A model generated the notes under the pieces. That model was not told where the DNA came from. It saw only the letters and a program-made list of their open reading frames with translations, and made no database searches. Shown in pieces: positions 22,877 through 34,813 of a DNA stretch of 64,000 nt. The position numbers were made by a program, and so were the translations under genes. Numbering within the stretch: position 1 is the stretch's first letter; the number at the start of each line of letters is the position of its first letter. The DNA is from Anaeramoeba flamelloides (taxonomy: Eukaryota > Metamonada > Anaeramoebidae). The stretch lies in NCBI GenBank assembly GCA_027625915.1, contig JANTQA010000012.1:1023001-1087000 (forward strand). The letters run 5' to 3'.

Positions 22877-23214
22877 TAAATTAACCAAAAGTATTGTGGA
22901 TGTGATTTTGGGATTCCTTAATTAAAGATAACATTGATTGTTTTTTTTTTTATTATTTTTTATCAATTGCTTCTTATAAACCCCTTTTTAAATTTTTTTT
23001 TTTTTTCTTTTTCCTTTTTTCTTTTCTATTATTTATTATTATTTTCTTACGATTTTGAAAAATAAATAATTGTGCATGTTTCTTTCCATTGAACAATTGC
23101 GAAATATCAGATTTTATATTTAAATTATCTTGAAGGTTGTTTCAGTAAAAGGACATTTAGAGTGTAATTTACACTTCTTCCGTCAATAAATAAAAGAAGT
23201 ATATTTTTTTTAAA

Positions 23215-23645
23215 TTTAAAATCAAATATTTCTTTCAAAAGATATCGCTAAATTATCTTTAACAAATGATTTTTTTCTTTTTTAGGAATATTTTTTGATT
23301 AATATATTTTTTTTATGTTTGGATTTTAATGTATTTTAACTGCCTTTTCTTGCTTTTTTCTTAACATTTATTATTTTTTTAATACTTAATGTTCAATACA
23401 AGTTCATTCATTGTAACTAATTTCAATAAAAAAATACCCTAAAAATAGGCATTTTTTTCAAAAGTCAGCATTTTTTAAAAAAGAGAGTATTCGAATCTTA
23501 ATGAATTAAATAAACAACTTGTCTTAATTACATAAAATTGTCATAACTTTTGAAAAAATAATTTATAATAGATGAATAACTGAAATCCAATATGTAGTTT
23601 TGGTTAAATCTAATTTCTAGAATATACTTTTTTCCTTGTAGTGTA
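23215..23645 (-). repeat. Family B copy 2, larger part, inverted
   Basis: Reverse complement of the 4740-5130 part of the first B copy. Shared blocks include the pair AACTAATTTCA / TGAAATTAG and the run around GAGTATTCGAATCTTAATGA. The other part lies at 22440-22600. Confidence 0.55.
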
Positions 23646-24776
23646 GCAAAGATGCTTTTTTATGGAACGTAAAAAAAATGACAACTTTTTAGCAAATATC
23701 AGAATATATATATATTGTTTGTTTCATATTATAATTAATTACAAATAAATATCTTGTACATAGAATTTTCAAAAAAACGGTTCTTAAAAGCCATATCATT
23801 TGCAAAAAAAAAAAAAAAAAAAAAAGAAAATTCTTATAAGATGAAATGATAGAACTGTGTGATTTAATTACTTGAGTTGAAACAATATTTCCAAGACAAA
23901 ACTCTATCAAAACAACAAAAAGAGAAAATTTACCCCAAAGTTAAATCAGTTCTACTGGTCATTTTGAATACAACTGTATTGTTTTCAAATTGCCAATCTT
24001 TGAAACTTTTTTTTCTTTCAAAGTTTTTTTTTTTCATTTTTTAAATGAGTCAATATGGATAATGGTATCAAAAAAAGTATACCTGTATAAAAAAAAAACC
24101 AGCTCTAAATAATCCAAAATGGAATTCAATTGAATTAAATCAATTTTTTTTCGAAAGAAAACAATTTAATTCACATGGAAAAAATCCAAAACTGAGGAAA
24201 TATACAATAAGAAAAGGGTTTTTTTTTTTATTTTTTTTTTCAAACTCTAAATTTTCAGTTTTAAATTCTTTTGATCTTTCAATAATTTCGTTTTAATTTA
24301 TTCAACTTAAAGAAACCTCTGTGAAAGTTATCATTAAATATCCTTTAAATTTGAAGGGAATATTAAAAGGTTTGGCTATTCATCATAAAAACCCTTTTAC
24401 GAAGCGAACCCATTTTTTGGATCACTTTATTAAAATACTTATAACTTTTGTTTTTTTGAAATTTAATATTTTTTAAAGAATTAAGAATTAAATTGAAAGT
24501 TGTTTTTATAATAATGGTTAACATTTTAATAAGTGATATTTTAACCGAATTTTTCATTTTTTTTTTTCTGATCTATTTTTAGTTAATTCAAAATAAATTT
24601 TTTTACCTTTCAAAATCAATTCACTCTAAGTGTTAACTTTCTTGAAAGAGTAGATTTTGGTAAAAAAAAGCAACTTAATAATTTAAACTGAATAAATAAA
24701 TGCGATGAAAATTTTATTATAATCTAATAATTTTATTTAAATTCTTTTTTATTTTGAATATTTCATTTTCACTTTT

Positions 24777-27700
24777 TTATTTTTTGTAAAATTTTTTTTG
24801 ATTGTTTGTTTTTTTTTTCTTGAAAGCTTTCATTTTTCTGGTTGCAATTGAATTATAGTTTTGTTTCCCCATATGAATTCTTCCAACTTTATCGCCAAGT
24901 TTGTTACGGGAAACATTTTTAACTTTTTTTGGTCTTAAACTTGGGTGTACCCAAGTTGCTGTTTTCATTAAATCATTTGAAGCCATTTGAATTCTTCTTT
25001 TAGTTAGATTAAAATATGGTCCCATATCAGTCAAATCAACATTTGGGCTCTATTAATAATGTTTAAAGGTTAATTGTAGTTAATTATGAATAATAATTAA
25101 TTATGAATAATATAGAATTAATATGAAAAAAAATTATTATTTATTCATTTTGATCAATGTTTTTGATCAGTAAATTTTTTTTATTTACGGGTTGCTTCTT
25201 GTTTACTATTCTTTTTCAATTTAAAATGGCAAATTTACTTTCCTTAAAATAAAATCAATCAAATTCTTTTCCAATTTAGAAATAAAATTTTTTATTTCAA
25301 GTTCTCCCAATATTTTACAATTATTTGTTGAAAAAAAGCCAAATAGATCTTGAAAAAATCACTTATAAATTGATGTTTTTAGACATTAAATTAAGCTTTC
25401 TTATTGAAGTTTTAGAGTAAAAAAAAATTATTTGCATATTGTGTCTTATTTTAAAAAAATGTAAAAATTTTTTTTTTGTAAATAATTTTGGAAATTTTTA
25501 TTTTTTGTTTTTAACTTCTTTCTACTACTTGTGACAATAAAAAAGTTTTATTGAAAAATTAAAAAAAGTAAAAAATTAAAAAATATACATATTTGTTTTT
25601 TTTTGAGAAATTTCAAAATTTTCGATTATTTAGCAATATTTTCTTTATTTGTTGGATTCTTGATCAAATAGAAAATTTGATTTTTTAAATGATTTTATAA
25701 AATATTTAATGTTGTTAGTCTTTATTTGGAAAAATATTTTACAATTTTTTATTATTAAGATACAGGCCAAAATAAAAATAAAATAAAAAAATGATTTGAT
25801 TGATTTTATTTAAAGAGAAGTAAACTTCATATTTTTTTCTTTTAGAAAATAATAAATAAAAAGTATTTTTAAACTTAAAAGTGGTGGATAATGAATTTTT
25901 CATTTGATTAAAAAATAAAACTTTTCAATTCATTAATCCATGGAAATAATAACAGATTTTAGCAGCTGATAAATAACTTTCAATGAAAAATTATCCTTTT
26001 TGACTGGGCAAATCACTTTATAAAATAAATAATGAAAGCTATTGAGATCTTTCAAATAATTTTTTTTTTTTTTTTTTTGTAATGTGTCTCGAGTTAATAA
26101 AATGGATCATTTAACACCACCTAAACACCAATTTACTGATCATGTGTCTATTATATGAAAATCTTGAATTTCTCATTTTTCAAATTTCAAGATATATAAA
26201 ATAGATTATTATTTAAATTATTTGTTACTTCACTTCTTAAATTTATTTAAAAAAACTAATTAATGGTTAAAGTACTTTTAATTGGGATATTAAAATATTC
26301 CTTGATTTAAAAGTCTTTAAATTAGTTTTTTTAACATTTTTTTTTTCTTTTTTTTTTTCAACAGAAAAGGTAAAGATATATATTTTCATGTTAAATAATA
26401 AATTCACAATTATTGTAATTAAGGCTTTAATAAAGTATTGTAAATTGTCTTTATGGTTGTTGTGTTTGATTTACATTTTTTTTTTTTTTTTTTTTTTTAT
26501 CAAAAAAACAAAAAATGAAAAAGAGTAACTAGACTAGGATAGAAAACTAAAGAGGTTATTTTCAAGACTGTGGTCAAATAACAACAATGTAAACTATTTT
26601 CCAGTCAAAGGTGACTAGATATTGTGGAGAGTGAATAAATTAGATGTGTTTAAAGGGTTTGAATGAATATTAGAAGAAAAAATTTATTTTGGAAATTTTC
26701 AAATTTGAAATCTTTTTTTCACATTTGCACATTTTTGCCTTTTTTTTAATAAAAAAAAAAAATTAAGTTTCAATTAAAGATCTCTAGTAAAAAGCCAAAA
26801 CATGTAATTATAAGGTTATTAAAAGTGTAAAAATTATTGTAGAAAAAACATATTGATTTATATTGGAATTCTCTTTAGATCTTAAATTGAAGATTAAAAT
26901 GAAAATTATTGTTTTTTTTTAAATGGTGAGATATCTGAATTTAAGTTTTTCAATTTTTCAGAAAATAAACTATTTTCCAGTCAAAGGGGCACAGTTGTAA
27001 CATTTGAATTGTTTGTCTTTAAAGGGTTTGAATGGAGATTAGAAGAATAAATTTATTTTGGAAATATCAAAATTGAAATCACTTTTTCCTTTTAGCACAT
27101 TTTTACTTTTTTTTTGTTCGATTTTTTTTTGAAAAGTAATAGTTTTGTAATTTTTTTTTATTACAAGATCTAGAGTCACTAAGTCAAAATGTGTTATTCT
27201 AATGTTGCTGTTATGGTAAAAATGATTGTAGAAAACTCATATTGATTTCTATTGGGAATTTCCTTTGATCTTCAATTCGAGATCAAAACGAGCATTATTG
27301 TTTTTCTTTTCAAATGATTTCATTAAGAATTTTTGTTTTTTTTCAATTTTTAAGAAAATATATTAGATTGATTAGATTTACTTTAGATATATATCAACTA
27401 TTTTCTGATGTGTATTATTCTACTTATTTCTTGTTTATTCTTCAAAAGTTAATTATAAAAAATAATTGATGTTTGGAATAAAATTTTGGTAGCCTTTGAC
27501 TGAAAAATAGTTTATATTTCTGAAATAAAACCCTTTGTAATTTTTAGAAAAGTATATTAAAAAAAAAAAAAAGCAAGAATTTTATTTAAAACACCAGTTT
27601 TGTGGCCTGAGCACAGGATTATTTAATCTGATGTAAATATAAAAAAATGTTTTTTTCTACAAATTGTTTTGGAAATATGGAATGATTTCCCAGTTTAATC

Positions 27701-29614
27701 ATAACTTATTCAATGAAAAATTACAACTAATACAACACAAGGTATTAATTTGGGGGGGGGGGGTGGTAATTCTTATTAATTAGAATTAAATTCTTCTAAA
27801 TTAGTTAAAAAATAGAAATATGTTTAATTAGTATTTCATAAAATATTTTTTCCCTCTCAAAGCTTGTTTTATAAAATTATTCAAAGGAATTCTTTCGGTA
27901 ATTGAATTAAAACTGTTAGATTGAAGAATTTGGGAGATTATTTTTTTTTTTTTTTTAATAAATAAATTACTTTTATGAAAAAAGGTCTTAATAAAGTGTT
28001 TAGAAAATCTTGACAAGTCAATTAAAAATTTTTTTGTTAATCAGCGAGAAAGAACCTTATGATTTACTGATCAATTTCAAATTATATTAATATTTGTTTT
28101 ACACCTTTCTTGTTTATTAAAATCTCATTTGACAAATTTAAAAAAGTGATTTAATTGGAAATTGCCAGATTATGAGACTGATGACTTTACTTATCAATTC
28201 AAATCAACTCACCATTTTTTTATACTTCATTTTTAAAACCCCCAATCACAGATAAATTCACAAAAATGATTTTAACTTTTTTACTTAACATTCCTATTTT
28301 TGAAAATGTTTTTATAAGCTTTGAAGAAAGGATTTTATTGTTCTAAATATGAAGAAAACTTATAAATTAGTTTTTCAACTAGAATACTGTTGTTGGAAAA
28401 GAAAATGTTCTCAAAAGTTTGTTTTCAAGCAGTAAAAAAATGGAAATTGAACCAAAAAATTAAAAACTTTTGTTTTGAATTTATCAGTAGTATTTGGGAT
28501 TTTTGATGATGAGTGGTGATCCGACGAATAATTTTGGAGGTTTTAATAAGATTAGATTTGTGATTTTCTCATTATTTAGGATCTTGTGTAAAAAAAAAGT
28601 GATAGCTTTATTTTAAGTAAATCAATTATTTTGAAAAAATAGATCTCTCTCTACTTTGTTTTCAGTAATTTTGAAAAGATAAGACAGTAAAGTTTATGAT
28701 TTTTGAATTGAATAGTTCCCTAAGGTTTGAATTTTTGTTTGATGGGGAAGTAGCTTGTTGGAAAAATTAGAAGAAAGAGAAAAAGAAAAAGAAAAGCAAA
28801 AAGATAAAGGGAATATTTTACTTTTCCACTTGATTTTGACAATTGGGTTTTGTATGTCCTTACAAATATTTGATCTTTGTAGATTGTAAATGAAATTACT
28901 TTTTGTAAACTTGTCAAAAGGATCGATTGGACAACCACACCTTTAAAAAGATCGATAAATAAATTCTTGATCATTTTATAATCTTCATCAAATTGGAAAC
29001 CGTCACCATTAAAAACTAATAGAGGCTTTGTACCGTCAACACAGGTTTCACCCTTTTGTTATAATTTTGTAATTCAAAAAAAAAAAAGAAGAAGGTTAAA
29101 AGAATAAAATTTGGTATTCGTAATCAAAATAAATTATTTCTTTTTATAAAATTTCAAAGAAAGAGAAAATGATTCACAGCACAAAAAAAGAAAAAAAGAG
29201 AATGTGAACAATTACCTTAATTTGGTGAATTGTTTTCAGACTATCAACGCCAAACTCAACCATATCATATAAATGGTTGTCATAGACTCTGCCGACTATC
29301 AAATTATTTGGTCTTTTTTTTGTGTGTGATCCTAAAACAAACAAACCACAATCATTTTTATTACATAAAAATTCCAGTGAAGTCTCATCATCAAAGGGAA
29401 CAATATCGTTTTTTCTTGTTAGTTTATGTGCATTTGGTTTTGTAATCAAATAGAGATCAGTTAATAGATCTCGAATATTCTCACTGGTTTTCCTTCCTTT
29501 AAGAAATAAGACCTTTTTTACAGTTTCATTTACCTTTGGTTGTTTTTTTTTGTATCTTCTTCGATGAACACCTTTTGTTCTTTTTCCAAAATGAGAACGG
29601 ATCTTTTTTTCCAT
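24777..29614 (-). CDS. RPF2: Ribosome production factor 2 homologue (Brix domain), 300 aa, three exons
   Basis: Exons are 29216-29614 (residues 1-133), 28822-29052 (134-210) and 24777-25049 (211-300). All joins are phase 0, with donors GTAATT and GTAAAA and acceptors AAAAG and AATAG. The assembled protein follows RPF2 from end to end: KVNETVKKVLFLKG, FDDETSLEFL, LFVLGSHTKKRPNNL then VGR-YD, DGTKPLLVFNGDGF, DLFKG, FVRTYK, DMGPYF-L-RRIQMASNDL, and GRIHMGKQ-...TRKMKAFKK. Length agrees with the human protein (about 306). RPF2 pairs with Rrs1 and brings the 5S RNP (5S rRNA, uL18, uL5) into the pre-60S particle in the nucleolus. A basic C-terminal tail is present as usual. Intron 1 is 163 bp; intron 2 is 3772 bp. 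No missing block is apparent, so the gene looks functional. Confidence 0.93.
26591..27513. mobile_element. Family E inverted-repeat element, two head-to-tail copies
   Basis: Copy 1 (26591-26966) and copy 2 (26967-27513) both begin AAACTATTTTCCAGTCAAAG, followed by TTTAAAGGGTTTGAATG. Copy 2 ends with the complement of AAACTATTTTTCAGTCAAAG, giving 21 bp terminal inverted repeats about 547 bp apart. Copy 1 lacks its right terminal repeat and runs straight into copy 2. A third, inverted copy lies at 31275-31797. Confidence 0.75.
27752..27763 (+). repeat. G12 homopolymer
   Basis: Twelve consecutive G bases inside the RPF2 intron. A similar G11 run lies at 48183-48193. Such G runs are conspicuous in DNA this AT-rich and may be replication-slippage products. 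Confidence 0.9.
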
Positions 29615-29704
29615 AGCAAGTACAAATTAGGTTATTTGGAATAAAAGTTGAAAAATGATTTTTTTTGGGGAAATGATAGAATGTTTTTTTTGAGTTTGTT
29701 GTTT

Positions 29705-31240
29705 TTAAGGACTACATTCCCGCCCTTGAGAGTATTGAGTTATTGTGTTATTTCACTTTCACTTCTCAAAAAGAATTTTCATTCTGAAGAAATTGGACAA
29801 AAAAGACAAAACATTTTTTGTCATTTTTACTTTTTCACATAAACCTTTTTTCTTTCTTTTTCAATGAAAAAGAAATTGAAAATAACAAAAAAAATAATTG
29901 AAAAAAAATGGCTTTAGGGGATTTTCCAAAATAAGTTCAAATTTGAGAATATATACCAAATTTGTAAAAGAAAATGTAAAAAAATATGTAGAAGGGAAAG
30001 AGGACTTCCTGCTAGTTCAGAAAGTTGAAAAGGAAATTGGGCTGATGATAATTTTTGATATTTTTTATAGATTTTTGACATTTGTAGATTTTTTCAGGGC
30101 GCAAAGTTGTAATATAAAATATCAGATCTATGTTTGATTTCCACCAAGTGTTTTTATTTTTTGAGAAAATTAATGGTAAATTAAAAATAATATACATTTG
30201 CTTGGTAAATATCAGCCATTTTAAACCAAGACTAAAAATAAGTCATAATAAATGAAGTGCCTCACTTCACTCAAACACATATGTAACTACGACCCCAAAA
30301 ACACTAAAAATGGAAAACTGGTCAAATATTTTCCATTAATACAATTAGAAAAGCAAAATGAAAAAATAAAAATAAATAAAGTTTCAATATAACTTTTTCT
30401 TCAAAACATTTTTTGACGAAATTATCGAATTCAAACTTGAAATTATGAATATATTTAGATATACTCTCTTGTTTTAACTCATTTACTAAAAAAAATTCTA
30501 CATTATGGGAATTTTATTTTCACAAAAGGCACTAATTTGGTCTTCCAATGTTTTTTTTATTTTCAAATGGTAAAATTAAAAAGAAAAAGTTATTGAAAAG
30601 GATAAACTCTATGGAAAGAATTCTAATTTAATACATTAACTTATTCTTTGATTTCAAAATTTTCTCAACCCCAATTTTTCAAAAAAAAATAAAAAAGTGC
30701 ACAATAATTTCAAAAAATATTTTCGATCTTCAAAAGTTGATATTGTTTTTATTCTAAAAAAAATTATCCCAGATGTTAAATGAATTAATTTATAAGGCTA
30801 GATTTCGAAAAAATATTAATCAAAAAAAAAATAGTGCTTAATTATATTTAGGACATTTTATCATTTCCAAGCAGATTATTAAAAAAAATTGTGCATAAAT
30901 GCTGAGAAACTACCAATATCGACATTTTACCAAAATATCCTGAAATTCTAAATTTTATAATCATCTTTTGGCATGATCTTTCAAGGTAAAATATGTAAAA
31001 ATTGTTAAAATTATATAAATTTCTCGTTTTTTCTAAAAGAATTTCTCAATGTGTGAATATTACTGAGATTAAAAAACTCTTCCAAGGATTTTTTTATATA
31101 TTATTTGACTGTTTTAACCAGAAAATGTGTTCCTTAATAAGAGCACACGCCACACTTTTTTTTTTTGAATTATAAAATGATAATTAGAGTTTTTGCGTGT
31201 TCTGGGCAAATTGAAAATATATAGTCAGGAGTTTCAATTA
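29705..31240 (+). repeat. Dispersed repeat family D, copy 1, split by about 880 bp
   Basis: 29705-30060 matches 35036-35390 (shared GAAGAAATTGGACA, CTTTCTTTTTCAATGAAAA, AAATAACAAAAAAAATAAT, GTTCAGAAAGTT). 30945-31240 matches 35365-35640 (GAAATTCTAAA, GCATGATCT, AACTCTTTC, CCTTAATA). The intervening 30065-30944 is absent from the second copy, so it is probably an insertion. Confidence 0.55.
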
Positions 31241-31274
31241 CCAAAATGATTAATATTTTTTATTTTCACTTTTC

Positions 31275-31797
31275 AAAGTTTTATTTCAGTCAATGGTACA
31301 CATCATTTTTTTAAAATATCAATCATTGCTTATAATTGTCAATTTTAAGAATTAAAAAGAAATTGGTAGAAAAAATACACATCAAAGAATAGTTGATAGA
31401 TCTGGAATAAAACTAATCAATTAATAAATTTTCTTAAAAAAACAAAAAACTCAAATTATTAGGTACAAATTAAAATAAAAACATCAAATTTGATTTTGAT
31501 CTTTCAAAATATAAGATCAAAACAAAATTCGAATAGAAATATCTATGATTTTTCTACAATCATTTCGACTGTTTCAATAACAGGAAAATAGCACAGTTTT
31601 ATCAAGTGACTATAGATCTTGTAATATGTAAAAAATTGAAATACCATTTTACAAAACATTTGTGTTTTAAAGAAAAAAGTTTAAAAAAAATCCCAAAAAA
31701 AGAGCAAAAATGTGAAAAAATGTTGTCAATTTTGAAATTTTCAAAAATAATTTTTTCTTCTAATATCCTTTCAAACCCTTTTTGGGAAAATGGTTTT
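31275..31797. mobile_element. Family E element, copy 3, inverted
   Basis: Reverse complement of the 26967-27513 copy over most of its length. Landmarks are TTTCAGTCAATGGTACACATC at left and CAAACCCTTTTTGGGAAAAT at right. The right end has lost about 40 bp between CAAACCCTTT and the terminal repeat. Confidence 0.65.
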
Positions 31798-32536
31798 GAA
31801 AAAATTGTAAATATCTCATAATTAGAGTACGTTTTGAAGTGAATTTTTTGATACAGATTCAACAAAATTTAATGATTGAATAATTCTTTATAGGTAGAGA
31901 ATATTGACATATTTGGGTAATACTTAAAAATTTCAATATGAAACTGGCCTTAATAAAGAATAATTTATAAGTATCACCTTTACGCAGATTTCGTTAGTGT
32001 GTAATTGTATTTTGTTATTTATTTTTTATTTGAGATAAAAAAAATAAAAAATGATAAAAATATAATTGAACGAGAGCAATTTATTGTTTGAAAGTTTGAG
32101 TATTTCATATTAAAAAATGAGATCAAGTAATAGATAATTCAAAAAAGAAAGAAAGAAAGAAAATAGGCCAGATCAAAATAGAAAATAAAAAAATAAAATA
32201 ATAGAAAAATAAATAATGGTGAGATAAAAATTCTAATTCAACCACCAGGCGAATTAGAATAATAATAAAAAATAATAATAAATCATAAAAAAAAAAGTAA
32301 ATTATTGAAAACCAATATTCATTTTCATTTGAAAATAAAGGATATTGAATTTGTCATACTTTTTTTTTTTTCGTCCATTTTTTTTTTAAATTTATTATCT
32401 TTTTTACTATTAAAATATTTTGTTATTAATTAATCTTGATAAAAAAAAAAAAATTAACTTTTTGATTTAATATAATCAAAATTTGAAAATATTTTGTTCG
32501 TGTTTTGATTTCTTTAGCGTTAGAAATAAAATATTT

Positions 32537-34153
32537 CTAACTTCTAATAGATGGAACCAGACTTTCGGAACTCAAATATTTTTTTATGTCCTGCTTCTCT
32601 GCCTTACCCTCACCTATTTTGCATCCGGCAATTACATCTGCGAGGAGGTGTATCCAATAATCTGTTAATAAATAGCTAATACATAATATATTCTTTTGGT
32701 ATTTAATTTGAGGTTGTATGTTTCTTAAGTGATTCTTGTGTTCTTCTATTCCGTAAATATCTTGTTCTTGTTTGTGATCGTTTTTCAAAAAGGATACTTT
32801 GAAATGATTTCTTATATCGGAATCAGAATCAGAATCAGAATCAGAATCGGAATCAGAATTGGAATTGGAATGTGATTCTGTATTCTTTAAATGATAATAT
32901 TTCTTATCTTTAATATTACATTTGAGATTTGAATTTTTATTTAAACAATCTGAGTTTAAAAAAAAGAAACTTAACCAAGAATTAAAAGAAAAAATTGTAA
33001 ATGATGCTAATGATAAATACAAAGCCTGTACAAAGATTTGCATTTTTCGTTTTATAATGAGGTTAGCTAATAATAATTTGAGCGCGGCTGTTACATTTGC
33101 ACTGTCGAATTGTAATCCATCAAATAGTATAATTGAGTTATGTTGTTCGTTTGTGTCCCAATCTAAGTTATGGTTTTTGCTTGTTAATGCCTTAATTTCG
33201 TTTTTGGTGAATAAAAAGATTTTGGCGTCCTTGTAGCCACTTCCTGGGTATGGGATATACTCCCTGAAATCAGATTCTTCTTCGTTCTCCTCCTCCTCTT
33301 CCTCCTCTGGGTTATTAGAGCTTTCTTGTTGATCTTCAACAATTATTTTTTCAATTGATACAGTCTCTGAGGCCGTGTTTGATGGTGAAGACGAGTGCTT
33401 TGATTTGAGAATTTTTTTTTCAAGCTTGTCAAATTTGTCGTCATCTTTCAAAATTTGATCAAGATTCTGAATTTCTAAGCTATGGTTCAGTAATCTTTTT
33501 AGTTTGTTAATTTGGTTTTGTAAATTCTTATTTGAATTGTTGAGCTTTCCAACTTGGCTGTTTAATTCTTGACTTTGATCTTTCAAGACCTTTGTTTCTT
33601 GTTCCAATTGAGTAATATAGCTTTTCTTTCTTTCGCGGCTTTTCTTGGCATTAATCCTATTACGTTCCAAGACTCTTCTTCTCTTTTCAAAGAGTGTCAT
33701 CTTTGGCTTGATGGCCTTGGGTTCAACGGGCTTCTCTGGTTGTTTCTTTTTTCGGTTTCGTGTTTTTTTCTTTTTCTTCTTCACAACATACCTTCTTTTT
33801 CTTGGGTTAACAGCTTCTACTTTGTCATCCTTTTCGCTGTTTTCAAGAAGTTCTTCGTTTGTTGGAATCAAAATATTATTCGTGCTGGTAATATTTTGAA
33901 TTAATAATTCCATTTCTTTGTCTTGATCTTGATCTTGGTCTTGTTCTGGCTTTTCGTTTTGTTCAATTTTGAAATTGTCACAGAATGGTGAATTGATAAT
34001 TTGTTCTTGAAGAAGATCTAAAGGAAAATCATTTTCATCTAGTGAATCATTTGACGAATTCATTTCCAAACTAGCAACCATTGGTAGCTCCTCTAGTGAA
34101 AAAAGAGGATCAAGGAAATTAAAAGAATCCTCACTGTACATCCGTTTACTCAT
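32537..34153 (-). CDS. Membrane-anchored bZIP transcription factor, 538 aa
   Basis: The acidic N-terminus (1-110) includes a Gln-Asp repeat (71-78) and could be an activation domain. Lys/Arg clusters (118-137) precede a classical basic region, R158-R173, with N166, A169, S172 and R173 in the N-x2-A-x2-S-R spacing. The zipper is in perfect register: L183, L190, L197, L204, L211 and L218. Glu-rich linkers follow. A hydrophobic segment at about 374-399 (FVQALYLSLASFTIFSFNSW, then LSFFFL) probably spans a membrane, with a Ser-Asp repeat (432-446) and about 90 more residues after it. The design parallels the gene at 11233-12906 and the ATF6/CREB3 class, so release by regulated proteolysis is likely but inferred. 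The region between zipper and membrane (about 300-370) is well ordered, unlike in the first gene. Intronless; the stop is TAG. Confidence 0.87.
   Translation of the reverse strand: MSKRMYSEDSFNFLDPLFSLEELPMVASLEMNSSNDSLDENDFPLDLLQEQIINSPFCDNFKIEQNEKPEQDQDQDQDKEMELLIQNITSTNNILIPTNEELLENSEKDDKVEAVNPRKRRYVVKKKKKKTRNRKKKQPEKPVEPKAIKPKMTLFEKRRRVLERNRINAKKSRERKKSYITQLEQETKVLKDQSQELNSQVGKLNNSNKNLQNQINKLKRLLNHSLEIQNLDQILKDDDKFDKLEKKILKSKHSSSPSNTASETVSIEKIIVEDQQESSNNPEEEEEEENEEESDFREYIPYPGSGYKDAKIFLFTKNEIKALTSKNHNLDWDTNEQHNSIILFDGLQFDSANVTAALKLLLANLIIKRKMQIFVQALYLSLASFTIFSFNSWLSFFFLNSDCLNKNSNLKCNIKDKKYYHLKNTESHSNSNSDSDSDSDSDSDSDIRNHFKVSFLKNDHKQEQDIYGIEEHKNHLRNIQPQIKYQKNILCISYLLTDYWIHLLADVIAGCKIGEGKAEKQDIKKYLSSESLVPSIRS
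32820..32866 (-). repeat. Hexanucleotide repeat encoding Ser-Asp
   Basis: Tandem GAATCA/GAATCG units on the plus strand encode the Ser-Asp run beyond the membrane helix of the second bZIP factor. Confidence 0.9.
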
Positions 34154-34813
34154 TTTGATTTTTAATTCTGGTTAAGTCTTTTTTTTTAAAAATCAGATTG
34201 TTTTTAAAAAAGAAATCAAAATAATAAAAAAAATAAAAAATAAAGAGAAATTTCAAATTTCCCACAATTGAGTTTTCTCTATTTTTCTTAGTATTAGTGG
34301 ATTTGAATCAAAAAAATTGCATTTTGATTAAAAAGAAAATAATTGTGACGTCAGTCAAAAACATTTTATAAAAAAAAACTTTCCAAATCTCAATTTGAAA
34401 TATAAAATTTATTTTAATCAAGTCAAACGGTTTTGAGGAAAACTGTTTTGAATCGCATTTTTATTCAAACAAAAAATCATCATTTTGATTGAGTTTGTTG
34501 GTTTAGATAAAAAGAAGATATTTTTTGATGAAAAGGTTTGTCTATACAAGGTTTGTCTTCTGAAATACCATCCAAAAACACTAACATTCAAAAACAAAAT
34601 AACACTTCTCTTATTTTGAAACACTCATATTTCGAATTCTATACGTGTAATATTTTGGGGTTATTATTCGAATGAAAAATTTGAAGCAGAGCTTATTGGG
34701 GAAGCCAAGTAAAAACTTCTAAAGATTTCAGATTACTGACCGTCTTGTTTAGTGTAAACTCATTGTTGGCTTATTTCATCAATTCTTTCAGCAATCTCAA
34801 AGAAATTGATTGA

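Larger units (their letters stand above)
21338..23690 (+). repeat. Family I copy 2, interrupted
   Basis: Segments 21338-21490, about 21960-22330 and 23645-23690 follow the order of the 727-1308 copy; shared landmarks include TTTTCTTTTTGATC, CTTGTTTAATCTCAACAAA and TTCAATCAGTATTAAT. They are separated by insertions, the larger of which (about 22335-23645) is an inverted family B copy. The order of insertion is therefore readable: family I first, then B, then the 22602-23215 segment. Confidence 0.5.
20022..24776. other. Intergenic DNA with nested repeats
   Basis: Contains family I copy 2 (21338-23690), split by an inner repeat and by a family B copy, itself split by a segment with a C-rich tract and a coding-like island (22658-22876). 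Outside these I see A/T sequence only. A 64-codon minus frame at 24363-24557 is Lys/Ile/Asn-rich and unsupported. Confidence 0.5.
25050..28821 (-). other. 3.77 kb second intron of RPF2
   Basis: Bounded by a GTAAAA donor and an AATAG acceptor that restore the RPF2 frame. It holds two tandem copies of family E (26591-27513), a G12 run (27752-27763) and long T tracts. I see no second gene inside. A frame at 27828-28016 on the same strand is Lys/Phe/Ile-rich and unsupported. Confidence 0.8.
29615..32536. other. Intergenic DNA with families D and E
   Basis: Upstream of RPF2 and downstream of the second bZIP gene. It holds family D copy 1 in two pieces (29705-30060 and 30945-31240) and family E copy 3 (31275-31797), then A/T DNA with a GAAA microsatellite (32143-32161). 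Frames at 29648-30137 (plus) lie within family D and are not supported as genes. Confidence 0.5.

Noticed and set aside
31606-31821. Small gene in either strand here
   Set aside because: Lies wholly within family E copy 3; overlapping frames on both strands reflect low stop density by chance.
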